This document shows positions 1-6,897 of a DNA stretch of 64,000 bases, one piece after another. Position numbers and translations under genes: made by a program. The notes beneath the pieces were generated by a model. It searched no databases. It saw only the letters and a program-made list of their open reading frames with translations, and had not been told where the DNA came from. The stretch spans positions 10,490,501 through 10,554,500 of the forward strand of contig NZ_JACHMB010000001.1 of assembly GCF_014204795.1 (NCBI RefSeq), written 5' to 3'. This DNA is from Nonomuraea jabiensis. Lineage in GTDB: Bacteria > Actinomycetota > Actinomycetes > Streptosporangiales > Streptosporangiaceae. The stretch's first letter is position 1, and each line of letters begins with the position of its first letter.

Positions 1-560
1 ATGGCGTTCGCGCTGCGCGAGCGCACGGTGAGCTGCGCGGCCACGGCCGCCACCCCCGCGAACACGACCCCCGGCATCGCCATGGCCAGCGCCATGGTCA
101 GGGACCCGGGGCGTCCAGGCCGTTCCATGCCGAGCCCGGTGAGCAGCCCGGTCAGCAGGCTCACCGCGCAGGCCAGCAGCAGGCTCGCGGTCAGCGAGGC
201 GAAGCGGCCGATCACGGCGGCGCCGACCAGCTCGGCGCGGCCGGACTCCTCCTCCGCGCGGGTGTGCCTGACCACGGACATGATCGCCATGAGGGCGGTG
301 AGGGTGAACCCGATGTCGCCGATCTTCCACAGCGCCAGGTTGCCCAGGCCGTGCCCGTGCAGCGGCCCGGTGAACGCGGTGAGCGCCGAGTTCCCGCCGA
401 CCTCGGCCACGAAGTCCAGCCGGGCGGCCTCGGTGGGGAACACCTTGCCGTAGTACGGGACCATGCCGACGACCAGCAGGACCAGGAACAGCACCCAGCC
501 GGGCGCGACGACCCGGTCGCGGCGCAGGTAGAGCAGCAGGAGCCGTCCGGTGCCGGTCAT
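1..560 (-). CDS. ABC-2 type transporter permease, N-terminal part (cut by window edge)
   Basis: This is the membrane partner of the adjacent ATPase, inferred to export a drug or lipid. Reading from the ATG at 560, the protein opens MTGTGRLLLLYLRRDRVV, a short basic cytoplasmic stretch. A hydrophobic helix follows (about residues 24-40), then a soluble loop and two more hydrophobic segments near residues 85-100 and 125-160. Its ATG overlaps the TGA of the ATPase (ATGA, 557-560), so the two are almost certainly co-translated. The gene continues past position 1, so its full length and C-terminus are not visible. The ABC-2 assignment rests on hydrophobicity and pairing rather than a diagnostic motif. 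Confidence 0.8.
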   Translation of the reverse strand, partial: MTGTGRLLLLYLRRDRVVAPGWVLFLVLLVVGMVPYYGKVFPTEAARLDFVAEVGGNSALTAFTGPLHGHGLGNLALWKIGDIGFTLTALMAIMSVVRHTRAEEESGRAELVGAAVIGRFASLTASLLLACAVSLLTGLLTGLGMERPGRPGSLTMALAMAMPGVVFAGVAAVAAQLTVRSRSANA

Positions 561-1453
561 CGGGCCGTCCCCGCGGTGGTGTAGTGGCGCAGGAACAGCT
601 CCTCCAGCGTGGGCGGCCGGCTGGTCAGAGCGCGCACGTCCGCGCGGCTCAGCAGCTCCAGCACCCGGGGCAGGGCGTCGGGATCGACCTGGCAGCGTAC
701 GCGGCCGCCGGACACCTCCGCGTCGTGCACGCCGGGGACCCGCTCCAGGCCGGGCAGGGCGCCGCCGACCTCGGCGGTGACCGACGTCCTGGTGAGATGG
801 CGCAGGTCGGCCAGCGTGCCGGTCTCGACGATGTGGCCGTTGCGGATGATGCTCACCCGGTCGCACAGGGCCTCGACCTCGGACAGGATGTGGCTCGACA
901 GCAGGACCGTACGGCCGCGCTCGCGCTCCTCCTGCACGCACTCCTGGAAGACCGCCTCCATGAGCGGGTCCAGGCCGGAGGTCGGCTCGTCGAGGATCAG
1001 CAGCTCGGCCTCGGAGCACAGGGCGGCGATCAGGGCGACCTTCTGGCGGTTGCCCTTGGAGTAGGTGCGGCCCTTCTTGCGCGGGTCGAGCTCGAAGCGG
1101 TCGAGGAGCACGGCCCGGCGCTTGGCGTCGTTGCCGCCGCGCAGCCGGCCGAGCAGGTCGATCACCTCGCCGCCGGTCAGGTTCGGCCAGAGGGAGACGT
1201 CGCCGGGCACGTACGCGAGCCGCTTGTGCAGCTCGGCGGCCTCGCGCCAGGGGTCGCCGCCGAGCAGGCGGGCCTGTCCGGAGTCGGCCCGCATGAGGCC
1301 GAGCAGGATCCGGATCGTCGTGGACTTTCCCGCGCCGTTGGGGCCGAGGAAGCCGTGGACCTCGCCGGTCTCGACGGACAGGTTGAGGTCGTCCAGTGCG
1401 CGGATCCGGCCGAACATCTTGACCAGGCCGGACACCGCAATCGCGGTTTTCAT
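557..1453 (-). CDS. ABC transporter ATP-binding protein
   Basis: Energises the adjacent permease by ATP hydrolysis at the cytoplasmic face. The 298-residue protein shows Walker A GPNGAGKST (37-45), a degenerate signature SKGNRQK (133-139) in place of LSGGQ, Walker B LLILDEPTSGLD (152-163) and the switch-region SSHILSE. The C-terminal extension after the nucleotide-binding domain is typical of drug/antibiotic-export ATPases. It starts at ATG 1453 and is transcribed away from the MarR/GbsR-like gene at 1539. A perfect inverted repeat lies between them, so repression by that regulator is likely. The substrate cannot be read from the sequence. Confidence 0.93.
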   Translation of the reverse strand: MKTAIAVSGLVKMFGRIRALDDLNLSVETGEVHGFLGPNGAGKSTTIRILLGLMRADSGQARLLGGDPWREAAELHKRLAYVPGDVSLWPNLTGGEVIDLLGRLRGGNDAKRRAVLLDRFELDPRKKGRTYSKGNRQKVALIAALCSEAELLILDEPTSGLDPLMEAVFQECVQEERERGRTVLLSSHILSEVEALCDRVSIIRNGHIVETGTLADLRHLTRTSVTAEVGGALPGLERVPGVHDAEVSGGRVRCQVDPDALPRVLELLSRADVRALTSRPPTLEELFLRHYTTAGTAR

Positions 1454-1473
1454 GCTTCAGAAGCTACACAGTA

Positions 1474-1489
1474 TTCACAAGTTTGTGAA
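1474..1489. promoter_or_regulatory. Inverted-repeat operator between ABC exporter and MarR/GbsR gene
   Basis: TTCACAAGTTTGTGAA is a perfect 7-base inverted repeat with a 2-base centre, in an AT-rich pocket within GC-rich DNA. It lies 21 bases upstream of the ATPase start and 50 bases upstream of the regulator start. The geometry fits a homodimeric MarR-fold repressor controlling both divergent genes. Binding by the neighbouring protein is inferred. Confidence 0.6.
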
Positions 1490-1538
1490 GTTAAATAAGA
1501 ATGTACCCTGTGCGAAGGACGAGGCTTGGAGGGGAAGC

Positions 1539-2000
1539 ATGCGTGATGATCAGGCGGTGGCGCAGTTCGTGGAGAGCGCGGCGGCGACCTTCGCGGAGTG
1601 GGGGTTCCCCCGGATGGCGGCCCGGGTGCTGCTGACCCTCATGGCCTCCGACGAGCCGGCGCTGTCGGCGGCCGAGCTGGCCGAGCGGCTGGAGGTCAGC
1701 CCGCCCGCGATCTCCGGCGCCGTGCGCTACCTGGTCCAGATGGGGCTGCTCGAACGCCGCCCCGTTCCGGGCTCGCGCCGCGATCTCTACCAGATCAGGG
1801 ACGACGCCTGGTACACGTCCTCGGCCACCACGGGTTCGGTGTACAAGGTGCTGGGCGATCTGGCCGACGACGGCGTGCGCGCGCTCGACGGCTCTCCGGC
1901 GAGCGCTCGGGTGACAGAGATGCGGGACTTCTTCCGCTTCGTCCAAGTTGAGATCGCCGGAATCCTGGACAAGTGGCGGGAGCATCAGAAAGCGAAGTGA
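1539..2000 (+). CDS. MarR/GbsR-type winged-helix transcriptional regulator
   Basis: A 153-residue regulator. Residues about 20-85 form a winged helix: the helix-turn-helix AAELAERLEVSPPAISGAV is followed by a wing around LLERRPVPGSRRDLYQI. The C-terminal half is helical and probably dimerises. The PGSRRDLYQI wing and overall length resemble GbsR/MarR-like repressors that control neighbouring ABC exporters. ATG 1539 is chosen because GGAGGGG lies 6 bases upstream (1527-1533). The gene is divergent from the exporter, with a perfect inverted repeat at 1474-1489 as likely operator. The ligand is unknown. Confidence 0.85.
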   Translation: MRDDQAVAQFVESAAATFAEWGFPRMAARVLLTLMASDEPALSAAELAERLEVSPPAISGAVRYLVQMGLLERRPVPGSRRDLYQIRDDAWYTSSATTGSVYKVLGDLADDGVRALDGSPASARVTEMRDFFRFVQVEIAGILDKWREHQKAK

Positions 2001-2013
2001 TCGCCGGGGGTCG

Positions 2014-3039
2014 TCACCCGGCGCAGGTGAGGATGATCTTGCCAGCGACCTCGCGCCGCTCCAGCGCCCGGTGCGCGGCGGCAGCCTCCGCCAGCGGGAA
2101 GCAGGTTCCGACGCGTGGCTGGAGGCGGCCGTCGCAAGCCAGGTCGAACAGCGTGCCGAGCAGGACCCGATGGCCCGCCGGATCGGCCCTGATCTCGGCG
2201 GGCAGCGAGCAGATGGCCGTGCGACAGCCCGGGAGCAGGTTGAGCAGCCGGTTGTGCGCGGCGCCCGTGATCGTGCCGGCCAGGACGTGACCGGGGCGGC
2301 CGATGAAGGCGTAGCTGACCAGCACGCCGCCGGGGGCGAGCAGGCGGCGGTTGGCGCGCATGGTACGGCCGCCGATGTGGTCGAACACGGCCCGCACGCC
2401 GTCCGGATGCCGCCGGCGGATGATTCGTGCGGCGTCGTCGCGACGGTAGTCGAGGGGAATGACATCGTGGCTCTTCAACCGATCGAGGCCGCGGTCGCCG
2501 GCGGTCCCGTACATGACCAGTCCCCGCAGGCGGCCGAGCTGGCACAACGCGTCGCCGACGCCCCCGGCGGCGCCGTGGATGAGGACCGCGTCGCCGGGGC
2601 GGGCGCGGGCGTGCCGGTCGAGGAGGCTGAGCGCGGTCAGGTAGTCCAGCGGCATCGCGGCGGCCACGACCGGATCCAGGTCCTCGGGAACGGGGGTCAG
2701 CGAGGCGACGGGCAGGGTGGCGTACTCGGTGTAGCCGCCCATCCGGGGCAGGCAGGCGGCGACCCGGGTGCCCGGGACGAGCCGGTCCGGGCCGGTGGCC
2801 GGTCCCTGGTCGACGACCTCGCCGACGATCTCGTAGCCGGGGGTGAAGGGGGTACGGCGCTGGAACAGGTACTCGCCGCGCCGCGCCATCACGTCCGTGT
2901 GGCCGACGCCGGCGGCCAGGACGCGCACCCGGGCCTGCCCCGGGCCCGGGACGGGCGCGACGGCGTCGGCCAGGCGGAGCGCGCCAGGACCGCCGAAGCG
3001 CTCCACGACGATCCGGCGGTGCTCGACGGGCTCAGCCAT
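2014..3039 (-). CDS. Zinc-binding-dehydrogenase-family (quinone oxidoreductase-like) NAD(P)H oxidoreductase
   Basis: A medium-chain dehydrogenase/reductase of 341 residues. It has the GroES-like N-terminal half (PGYEIVGEVVDQG) and a Rossmann half with the nucleotide-binding loop IHGAAGGVGDALCQLG. It ends with the typical VAGKIILTCAG. The structural-zinc cysteine cluster is absent, which places it with the zinc-free quinone oxidoreductases. ATG 3039 overlaps the last 8 bases of the upstream hydrolase gene, so both are translated from one mRNA. The pair is probably repressed by the divergent MarR gene at 4302. The substrate is unknown; an enone or quinone is the family norm. Confidence 0.87.
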   Translation of the reverse strand: MAEPVEHRRIVVERFGGPGALRLADAVAPVPGPGQARVRVLAAGVGHTDVMARRGEYLFQRRTPFTPGYEIVGEVVDQGPATGPDRLVPGTRVAACLPRMGGYTEYATLPVASLTPVPEDLDPVVAAAMPLDYLTALSLLDRHARARPGDAVLIHGAAGGVGDALCQLGRLRGLVMYGTAGDRGLDRLKSHDVIPLDYRRDDAARIIRRRHPDGVRAVFDHIGGRTMRANRRLLAPGGVLVSYAFIGRPGHVLAGTITGAAHNRLLNLLPGCRTAICSLPAEIRADPAGHRVLLGTLFDLACDGRLQPRVGTCFPLAEAAAAHRALERREVAGKIILTCAG

Positions 3040-4216
3040 GGCACACCGTCCGGCGGGCCCAGTCGAAGATGACCTCGTGCGCGAGATGGACGGCGCCGTT
3101 CTGGCAGTGCCCGCCGCCACCGTCGGCGGCGGCGAACTCGTGGACGTTCACCGAACGCGCGCCGGTGAGCTTGCGGGCGAAGAGGTGGCCGAGGTGGGGG
3201 TCGTAGAAGTGCTCGGCCTCGCCCAGCAGGACCAGGACGTCGGCCTGGATGTCGCCCACCCATTCGCCCTCTTCGTAGCGGCCGATCTCGGCGATCAGCT
3301 CCGGCAGCGTGGCAGTGCCGAAGGTCCAGTGCGCGTTGCGCAGCGCCCAGCGCAGCTCGGCGTCGTAGCGGGCGTACAGCCTGATCAGAGTCCGTAACCA
3401 GGCGGGCATGCGGGTGAGGTGACCGCGGAGCGGGCCGGGCATCTTGTGTGCGAACGCCTCCAGCATGCCGGGGAAATAGTCGAACAGGACGATCCCGTCA
3501 TAGCGCCGTTCGACGGCGGCGGCCCTGGCCATCAGGTGGCCGCCGAAGCTCACTCCGACGCCGATGATCGCGCCGGGATCGCAGTGCCGCGTCAGCGAGT
3601 CGATGGCCGTGGCGGCCGGGCGTTCCCAGTGGGGGGTGAACGGCTTGGCGAACTCCCGCAGCAGGTTCCCCTGCCCGGGCCCCTCATAGATCAGCACGTG
3701 GAAGCCCCGTTCCAGGGCTCCGGCGCCGATGGTGAAGTACAGCTCCTCGGGGGTCGAGTCGAAGCCGCCGTGCACCACGAACACGTCCCTGGCCTCCGGG
3801 TGCGGCGACCGCAGGAAGATCGTTTCGAGTTGGGCGTCCTCGTACGGCAGGCGCGAGCGGGTCGCGTCCACCCCGAGCGCCGTCAAGCCCGCGTCGAACC
3901 ACTCGCGCGAGCGGCGCGCGGTCGACGCCCGGCGCGGGTCGTCGGCCGTGAGGTAGAACTCCGCCGTGCGCAGGTAGTTGCCCGCTCTCAGCAGGGCCTT
4001 GCCGCGAGAGACCGCGTCGGCCAGGCGTTCGCCGCGGGCGTGAACCGCCGTGCCGAGCCGGGACCAGTGCTCGTACCAGGACCCGAAGTCGCCGCGGCGG
4101 ACACGGGACACCGCGCTCACGACCTCGCCGTAATCCGCCCCGTCGAACGGGCCCGACCACAGCGCCCGCACCGCTTCGAAATGGAACGTGGGGGTCGGGG
4201 AGAAGGAATGACGCAT
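3032..4216 (-). CDS. Alpha/beta-hydrolase of the FrsA / dihydropseudooxynicotine-hydrolase type
   Basis: A 394-residue hydrolase with a long helical N-terminal region (about residues 1-110) before the alpha/beta core. Visible elements are the oxyanion segment FVVHGGFDST, the nucleophile elbow GVSFGG (Ser in G-x-S-x-G), the acid-strand region VLVLLGEAEHFYD and a His-rich C-terminus (GGGGHCQNGAVH) that supplies the catalytic His. The helical cap plus late core is the layout of 2,6-dihydropseudooxynicotine hydrolase-like C-C hydrolases. It is the first gene of a two-gene operon with the 2014-3039 dehydrogenase and is divergent from a MarR gene. The substrate cannot be read. Confidence 0.82.
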   Translation of the reverse strand: MRHSFSPTPTFHFEAVRALWSGPFDGADYGEVVSAVSRVRRGDFGSWYEHWSRLGTAVHARGERLADAVSRGKALLRAGNYLRTAEFYLTADDPRRASTARRSREWFDAGLTALGVDATRSRLPYEDAQLETIFLRSPHPEARDVFVVHGGFDSTPEELYFTIGAGALERGFHVLIYEGPGQGNLLREFAKPFTPHWERPAATAIDSLTRHCDPGAIIGVGVSFGGHLMARAAAVERRYDGIVLFDYFPGMLEAFAHKMPGPLRGHLTRMPAWLRTLIRLYARYDAELRWALRNAHWTFGTATLPELIAEIGRYEEGEWVGDIQADVLVLLGEAEHFYDPHLGHLFARKLTGARSVNVHEFAAADGGGGHCQNGAVHLAHEVIFDWARRTVCHG

Positions 4217-4231
4217 GCCGCCTCACAATGC

Positions 4232-4279
4232 ATGTCATGTCATTAGATGTCATGACGCACAATATAGATGACATGACAT
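4232..4279. promoter_or_regulatory. Multi-copy MarR operator between hydrolase operon and MarR gene
   Basis: ATGTCATGTCAT (4232-4243) and ATGACATGACAT (4268-4279) are perfect 12-base inverted copies 24 bases apart. Midway lies the self-complementary GTCATGAC (4249-4256). The region therefore holds three overlapping ATGTCATG-like sites and is AT-rich. It covers the start-proximal region of both divergent genes (starts at 4216 and 4302). This is a strong candidate for cooperative repressor binding with autoregulation. Confidence 0.65.
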
Positions 4280-4301
4280 TTATTCAAGTAGACTCCCGTG
4301 G

Positions 4302-4718
4302 GTGGACGAGGTCCTGGAGTTCGTGCTGGCGATCAAGGCCGCGCATCGGGAGATCAACCGCCGGTTCGGCGAGGCCCTGCGGCCGCTCGGGATCACGGTG
4401 GTGCAGGCGGAGGCGATCCTCGTCCTGGCCGAGGACGAGCCGCTGTCGCTGAAGGAACTGGGTGCGCGACTGATCGCCGAGGCGGGCAATCCGAGCCGGC
4501 TGATCGACCGCCTCGACGCGGCCGGCCTGGTCCGGCGCACGCTCTCGCGGGAGGACCGGCGCCAGGTCGAGCTGGCCCTGACCGAGCGGGGGCACGAGAT
4601 GGCGCGCCGCGTGCGTGAGGCGCGGCGGCCGCTGCTCGACTGGGGGCGCGAGCTGCTGGACGAGCACGAGTTCGTCGCCGCCAGCACCGCTCTGCGGCGG
4701 CTGCTCGACCGGTCCTGA
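4302..4718 (+). CDS. MarR-family transcriptional regulator
   Basis: A 138-residue MarR protein with helical N- and C-termini for dimerisation. The winged helix spans about residues 35-100 (LSLKELGARLIAEAGNPSRLIDRL, then the wing REDRRQVELALTERG). The start is GTG 4302: no upstream in-frame ATG exists before a stop at 4269, and no convincing ribosome-binding site is visible, so the mRNA may be nearly leaderless. The triple operator at 4232-4279 lies immediately upstream and faces the hydrolase/dehydrogenase operon, its probable target. Confidence 0.85.
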   Translation: MDEVLEFVLAIKAAHREINRRFGEALRPLGITVVQAEAILVLAEDEPLSLKELGARLIAEAGNPSRLIDRLDAAGLVRRTLSREDRRQVELALTERGHEMARRVREARRPLLDWGRELLDEHEFVAASTALRRLLDRS

Positions 4719-4755
4719 GCCGGTCTTGCGGCCTCGCCCGTTCTGACGCGCGCTC

Positions 4756-5457
4756 CTACTGCTTCTGCGGCTTCCTGATGCCCTCGCGCCAGATCTGCCG
4801 GAACAGGTGGGGCGTGCCCTCGTCGGTGTGCACGCCCACGGTCCCGCGTACGTGCCCGTGCCCGGAGACCTCGGCGAGCATGGCCGCCGCGAGGTCGGCG
4901 CGGCCGGTGTACAGGCCGCCGGGGAAGTCCTCGCGCAGCCCGTAGTCCGTGATCGTCCCGGAGTCGTACAGCCAGGCCGAGCGGACGATCGTCCAGTCCA
5001 GGTCCGCGGCCCGCACCAGGGCCTCCATCCGGATCGTGTCCGCGTAGAGGGTCCGGCCGGGTTTGCGCATGAAGTACGGCTCCACGATCCGGGTGAACAG
5101 GAACGAGTCGCTCGGCCGGTAGGCGGGGTCGATGGCGGCGCTGCTCGCCACGACCAGCCGCTTCAGGCCGTGCCGGGACATGGCCGCGACGAGGTTGGCC
5201 GCGCCGGTCGAGTACGTGGTGATGGGCTTGGAACTGTAGGAGACGCCGACCACCGACAGCACGGCCTCGCCGCCCGCGACGACGTCCTCGACCGCGCGAC
5301 GGTCCTTGACGTCGGCGCCCGCCACGGTCAGCCCGTCACGCGGCGCGATGGCGGACGGGACGCGGGTCACGGCGACGACCTGATGCCCCTGGGCGAGGGC
5401 CTGGGCGGTCAGCACCCGGCCCGTGGGCCCGTTGGCGCCGAAGACGACAAGACGCAT
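4756..5457 (-). CDS. NAD(P)-binding NmrA/atypical-SDR-family protein, ECF41 regulon member
   Basis: A Rossmann-fold protein of 233 residues. Its N-terminus VVFGANGPTGRVL carries the dinucleotide-binding GxxGxxG. A mid-protein LVVASSAAI segment and a catalytic-region YADTIRMEALVRAADLDWTIVRSAW fit NAD(P)H-binding epimerase-like proteins. The upstream region (5487-5515, minus strand) contains CGTCACC-N16-CGTC, the same promoter pattern found twice next to the ECF sigma gene at 5519-6394. This gene is therefore probably a direct target of that sigma factor. Its substrate or redox role is unknown. Confidence 0.87.
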   Translation of the reverse strand: MRLVVFGANGPTGRVLTAQALAQGHQVVAVTRVPSAIAPRDGLTVAGADVKDRRAVEDVVAGGEAVLSVVGVSYSSKPITTYSTGAANLVAAMSRHGLKRLVVASSAAIDPAYRPSDSFLFTRIVEPYFMRKPGRTLYADTIRMEALVRAADLDWTIVRSAWLYDSGTITDYGLREDFPGGLYTGRADLAAAMLAEVSGHGHVRGTVGVHTDEGTPHLFRQIWREGIRKPQKQ

Positions 5458-5486
5458 GTCTGCTCCTTCACGAGGGTCTTTCCCCC

Positions 5487-5515
5487 ATGACGCGGCGCGG
5501 GCCGCGAAGGTGACG
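5487..5515 (-). promoter_or_regulatory. ECF41-type promoter for the NmrA-like gene
   Basis: Read on the minus strand: CGTCACCTT, 14 further bases, then CGTCAT. The distance between GTCACC and CGTC is exactly 16 bases. ECF41/SigJ-type promoters are described as (T)GTCACA-N16-CGTC. The predicted start of transcription lies about 20 bases upstream of the ATG at 5457. Confidence 0.75.
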
Positions 5516-5518
5516 GCG

Positions 5519-6394
5519 CTACCCCAGGCCGCTGAGGTCCAGCCGGGCGACGCGCTCCGGGTCGGCGAGCACGTCGATCTGCGCCACCCGCCCCTCCACG
5601 ATCGCGAACCCCATGATCGCGAACGGCCGCCCGTCCCGCAGCGCGACGAACCCCGCCGAGCCGTTCACCAGGGCCGGCCACGCCGACCCCGCGAGCCGGG
5701 CCCAGCCGATCGCCTGCCGGGCCACCGCCGCCGCGCCCCTCACCACGGTCAGCGCCCCCCGTCCGCGCAGGTCGGAACGGGCGGTGACGTCCGGATCCAG
5801 CACGGCCAGCAGCGCCTCGAAGTCGCCGTCACGGGCGGCGGCCAGGAACGCGTCGACGACCTCCCGCTGCCGGGTCAGGTCGGCGTCGGGCCCCGGGGCC
5901 GAGCCGCGTACCCGGCGGCGGGCGCGGCTGGCGAGCTGCTTGGCCGCGTCCGTCGTACGTCCCATGATCGGCCCGATCTCCTCGAACGGCACGCTGAACA
6001 TGTCGTGCAGCACGAACGCCAGCCGCTCCGCCGGCGTCAGCGACTCCAGCACCACGAGCAGCGCCAGCCCCACCGAGTCGGCCAGGAGCGCCTCCTGCTC
6101 CGGATCGGCGCCCTCCGCTGGGCCGACGACGGGGTCGGGCAGGCGCGTGCCCAACGGCTCCTCGTGCCGCGCGGCGCGCCTGCGCAGCAGGTCCAGGCAG
6201 ATCCGCCCGACCACGGTGGTCAGCCAGCCGCCCAGGTTCTCCACCTCGCCGGCGTCGGAGCGGCTGAGCCGCAGCCACGCCTCCTGCACGGCGTCCTCGG
6301 CCTCGCTGTGCGAGCCGAGCATCCGGTAGGCCACCGCCGCAAGGCGCGTGCGGTGCTCCTCGAACCGCCCGGCCAGAAACTCGTGCTCGTCCAT
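5519..6394 (-). CDS. ECF41/SigJ-like RNA polymerase sigma factor with fused SnoaL-type C-terminal domain
   Basis: A 291-residue sigma factor. Region 2 spans about residues 10-75 (RLAAVAYRMLGSHSEAEDAVQEAWLR) and region 4 about 120-180 (LESLTPAERLAFVLHDMFSVPFEEI). A C-terminal NTF2/SnoaL-like extension follows, with DGDFEALLAVLDPDV and NGSAGFV, the latter a variant of the conserved NGxPG of ECF41 proteins. In this family the fused domain replaces a separate anti-sigma factor and tunes activity. The two flanking genes and this gene each have a matching promoter, so it probably activates itself, the NmrA-like gene and the monooxygenase at 6482. The inducing signal is unknown. Confidence 0.92.
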   Translation of the reverse strand: MDEHEFLAGRFEEHRTRLAAVAYRMLGSHSEAEDAVQEAWLRLSRSDAGEVENLGGWLTTVVGRICLDLLRRRAARHEEPLGTRLPDPVVGPAEGADPEQEALLADSVGLALLVVLESLTPAERLAFVLHDMFSVPFEEIGPIMGRTTDAAKQLASRARRRVRGSAPGPDADLTRQREVVDAFLAAARDGDFEALLAVLDPDVTARSDLRGRGALTVVRGAAAVARQAIGWARLAGSAWPALVNGSAGFVALRDGRPFAIMGFAIVEGRVAQIDVLADPERVARLDLSGLG

Positions 6395-6395
6395 C

Positions 6396-6424
6396 TGTCA
6401 CCTTTCCGCACGCGGTCGCGTCAT
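6396..6424 (+). promoter_or_regulatory. ECF41-type promoter for the monooxygenase gene
   Basis: TGTCACCTT, 14 bases, then CGTCAT (TGTCACC 6396-6402, CGTC 6419-6422, 16-base spacing). It points toward the ATG at 6482. Its -35 element almost touches the sigma gene's start codon (6392-6394). Its -10 lies 4 bases from the -10 of the opposing sigma promoter, so the two face each other across the same DNA. Confidence 0.78.
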
Positions 6425-6428
6425 CCAC

Positions 6429-6457
6429 ATGACGCACCACGACCGGCGAAGGTGACC
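6429..6457 (-). promoter_or_regulatory. ECF41-type promoter for the sigma gene (autoregulation)
   Basis: Minus strand: GGTCACCTT, 14 bases, CGTCAT, again with exactly 16 bases between GTCACC and CGTC. It reads toward the sigma start at 6394 and overlaps head-on with the promoter at 6396-6424. Positive autoregulation and mutual occlusion of the two promoters are inferred. Confidence 0.75.
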
Positions 6458-6481
6458 GGTCGCCAGACCCAAGGAGAGATC

Positions 6482-6856
6482 ATGACCGACGTTCCCTTCA
6501 CCCGGACCGAGACGCCCGTGCTGGAGCCGATCACGATGATCAACGCCTTCACCGTGCCGGTGGAGGAGTCGGAGCGGTTCCTGCGGCGCTGGAAGAGCAA
6601 CGCCGAGATCATGGCAGGCAAGCCCGGCTTCGTGCGGGCCCGGCTCCACCAGTCGCTGATCAACGGTGCCGAGCTGCGTTACGTCAACGTCGCCCACTGG
6701 GAGAGCGGTGCGCAGCTGGAGGAGGCGCAGAAGGATCCGGAGTGGTACGCGAACACCCTGCAGATGCTCAACGATCCCGAGCTGCACATCCAGGCGCGGC
6801 CCAGCATCTACGAGGTGGTCGTCGAGGTGGAGCCGGGGGCGCGGCTGCTTCCCTAG
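6482..6856 (+). CDS. Antibiotic-biosynthesis-monooxygenase (ABM) domain protein
   Basis: A 124-residue single-domain protein of the dimeric alpha/beta-barrel ABM type: ITMINAFTVPVEESERFLRR at the start, a mid-helix KPGFVRARLHQSL, then YVNVAHWESGAQLEEAQ. Such proteins are cofactor-free monooxygenases, heme-degrading enzymes or isomerases; none can be chosen here. AAGGAGA lies 5 bases before ATG 6482. The promoter at 6396-6424 matches the ECF41 consensus. ECF41 genes are typically next to small oxidoreductase/carboxymuconolactone-decarboxylase-like targets, and this gene takes that position. Confidence 0.85.
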   Translation: MTDVPFTRTETPVLEPITMINAFTVPVEESERFLRRWKSNAEIMAGKPGFVRARLHQSLINGAELRYVNVAHWESGAQLEEAQKDPEWYANTLQMLNDPELHIQARPSIYEVVVEVEPGARLLP

Positions 6857-6897
6857 CCTTGCCCCCCAGGCCGGGGACGGCCGGCCGGGCGCGGTGT

